DNA from: an uncultured Rhodanobacteraceae bacterium | Lineage (GTDB): Bacteria; Pseudomonadota; Gammaproteobacteria; Xanthomonadales; Rhodanobacteraceae | DNA: 6,626 nucleotides | Direction: 5' to 3' | Assembly: GCA_937902695.1 (NCBI GenBank) | Contig: CALFNI010000118.1 | Location: 1-6,626 of the forward strand | Shown here: positions 5,953 to 6,626 of the stretch, piece by piece | How the letters are laid out: every line of letters begins with the position of its first letter | How positions within the stretch are numbered: the first letter of the stretch is position 1 | Notes under the pieces: generated by a model | What the model saw: the letters and a program-made list of their open reading frames with translations, nothing else | What the model was told of the DNA's origin: nothing | Databases searched by the model: none | Program-made: the position numbers and the translations under genes

Positions 5953-6626
5953 ATGCGGACGACGCGCCTCGGCACCTGGATCCGCGGCAACGCGAAGTTC
6001 ATCGCGTTCGTGCTGCTGTTCGGCGTGTTCCGCACGGCGATCGCCGACTGGAATCCGATTCCGTCGGCGTCGATGCACCCGAACCTGCTCGAAGGCGACG
6101 TCGTCTTCGTGAACCGGCTCGCATTCGACCTCAAGCTGCCGCTGGCCGACGTCATCGTCGCGCACACGGGCGATCCGGAGCGCGGCGACATCGTGACGTT
6201 CTTTTCGCCCGACAACGGCATGCGGCTGATCAAGCGCGTCATCGGGCTTCCGGGCGATACGATCGAGATGCGCGGCAAGCGGCTTTATGTCAACGGCGTC
6301 GTCGCGAGCTACGACGACCTCGGGCTCGCCGACGAGCCGCTCGCGCCGCGCGGCGTCAAGGCGCTGCACGTGGAGGAAGCGACCGCCGGGAACCGCCGCG
6401 AAATCCAGTGGCTCGTCCGCCGCGGCCAGCGCGACGATTTCGGGCCGCTCGCAATTCCGGCCGATCACTATCTGATGCTCGGCGACAACCGCGACAACAG
6501 CGAGGATTCGCGCTGGTTCGGCCTCGTGCCGCGCGAGAAGCTGATCGGACGCGCGGAGCGGATTCTCGTCTCGGCCGATTACAAGGACACGTGGGCGCTG
6601 CGTTTCTCGCGCTTCGGAAAGAAGTT
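5953..6626 (+). CDS. lepB: Signal peptidase I (S26 family), C-terminus cut by window edge
   Basis: This membrane enzyme cleaves leader peptides from proteins exported by Sec or Tat. The 224 residues visible run to the edge without a stop, and little seems missing. One N-terminal membrane segment (about 15-31) is followed by the periplasmic domain with all conserved boxes: 'PSASMHPNL', where Ser40 is the nucleophile; 'RLIKRVIGLPGD', where Lys94 is the general base; and 'GDNRDNSEDSRWFG' (177-190). Between the last two boxes, about 115-168 is a charged insert specific to this protein group. E. coli LepB has two membrane segments before the catalytic serine; this one has room for only one. The ATG at 5953 has GAAGG about 10 bases upstream, inside the end of ctpA. 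It may be the main enzyme or a paralogue; the window cannot tell, so the symbol denotes family only. Confidence 0.92.
   Translation, partial: MRTTRLGTWIRGNAKFIAFVLLFGVFRTAIADWNPIPSASMHPNLLEGDVVFVNRLAFDLKLPLADVIVAHTGDPERGDIVTFFSPDNGMRLIKRVIGLPGDTIEMRGKRLYVNGVVASYDDLGLADEPLAPRGVKALHVEEATAGNRREIQWLVRRGQRDDFGPLAIPADHYLMLGDNRDNSEDSRWFGLVPREKLIGRAERILVSADYKDTWALRFSRFGKK

Overview
The window is high-GC DNA, with strong G/C preference at third codon positions. It looks like the chromosome of a gammaproteobacterium, most likely of the Xanthomonadales/Lysobacterales. The reasons are the gene order gpmI, envC, ctpA, a lipoprotein of the peptidase M28 type, an exported protein built on a 'VNG' repeat, and dispersed CCCTCTCCCGC palindromes. 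The order assignment rests on family knowledge and general sequence character, not on a database search.

Layout. On the minus strand at the left edge is the N-terminal 203 residues of a peptidase M28 lipoprotein (1-609). A 277-base gap (610-886) holds a paired REP-like inverted repeat and a short tandem array that seems to derive from it. Next, also on the minus strand, is a complete 218-residue exported protein of seven 18-residue repeats (887-1543). A 161-base divergent intergenic region separates it from the plus-strand genes: gpmI (1705-3246), envC (3243-4406, overlapping gpmI by 4 bases), a 179-base gap with a third short copy of the palindrome, ctpA (4586-5947), and a type I signal peptidase (5953 to beyond the right edge). 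No stretch over 300 bases lacks a gene.

How the genes fit together. gpmI is central glycolysis. The rest of the plus-strand set is envelope work: EnvC is a catalytically dead LytM-type activator of septal amidases, CtpA is a periplasmic S41 processing or degrading protease, and the signal peptidase removes leader peptides from exported proteins. gpmI-envC is tightly coupled by a TTGA stop/start overlap. ctpA-lepB is probably a second co-transcribed pair (5-base gap). The palindrome and a good ctpA ribosome binding site lie between the two pairs. The minus-strand proteins are both exported: one a lipoprotein, one with a Sec leader.

I found no convincing new defence system, mobile element, CRISPR array or RNA gene. 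This is mostly ordinary core-genome sequence. The parts most worth a second look are the VNG-repeat protein and the repeat element, which appears in a long form, a short form and a partial tandem form.
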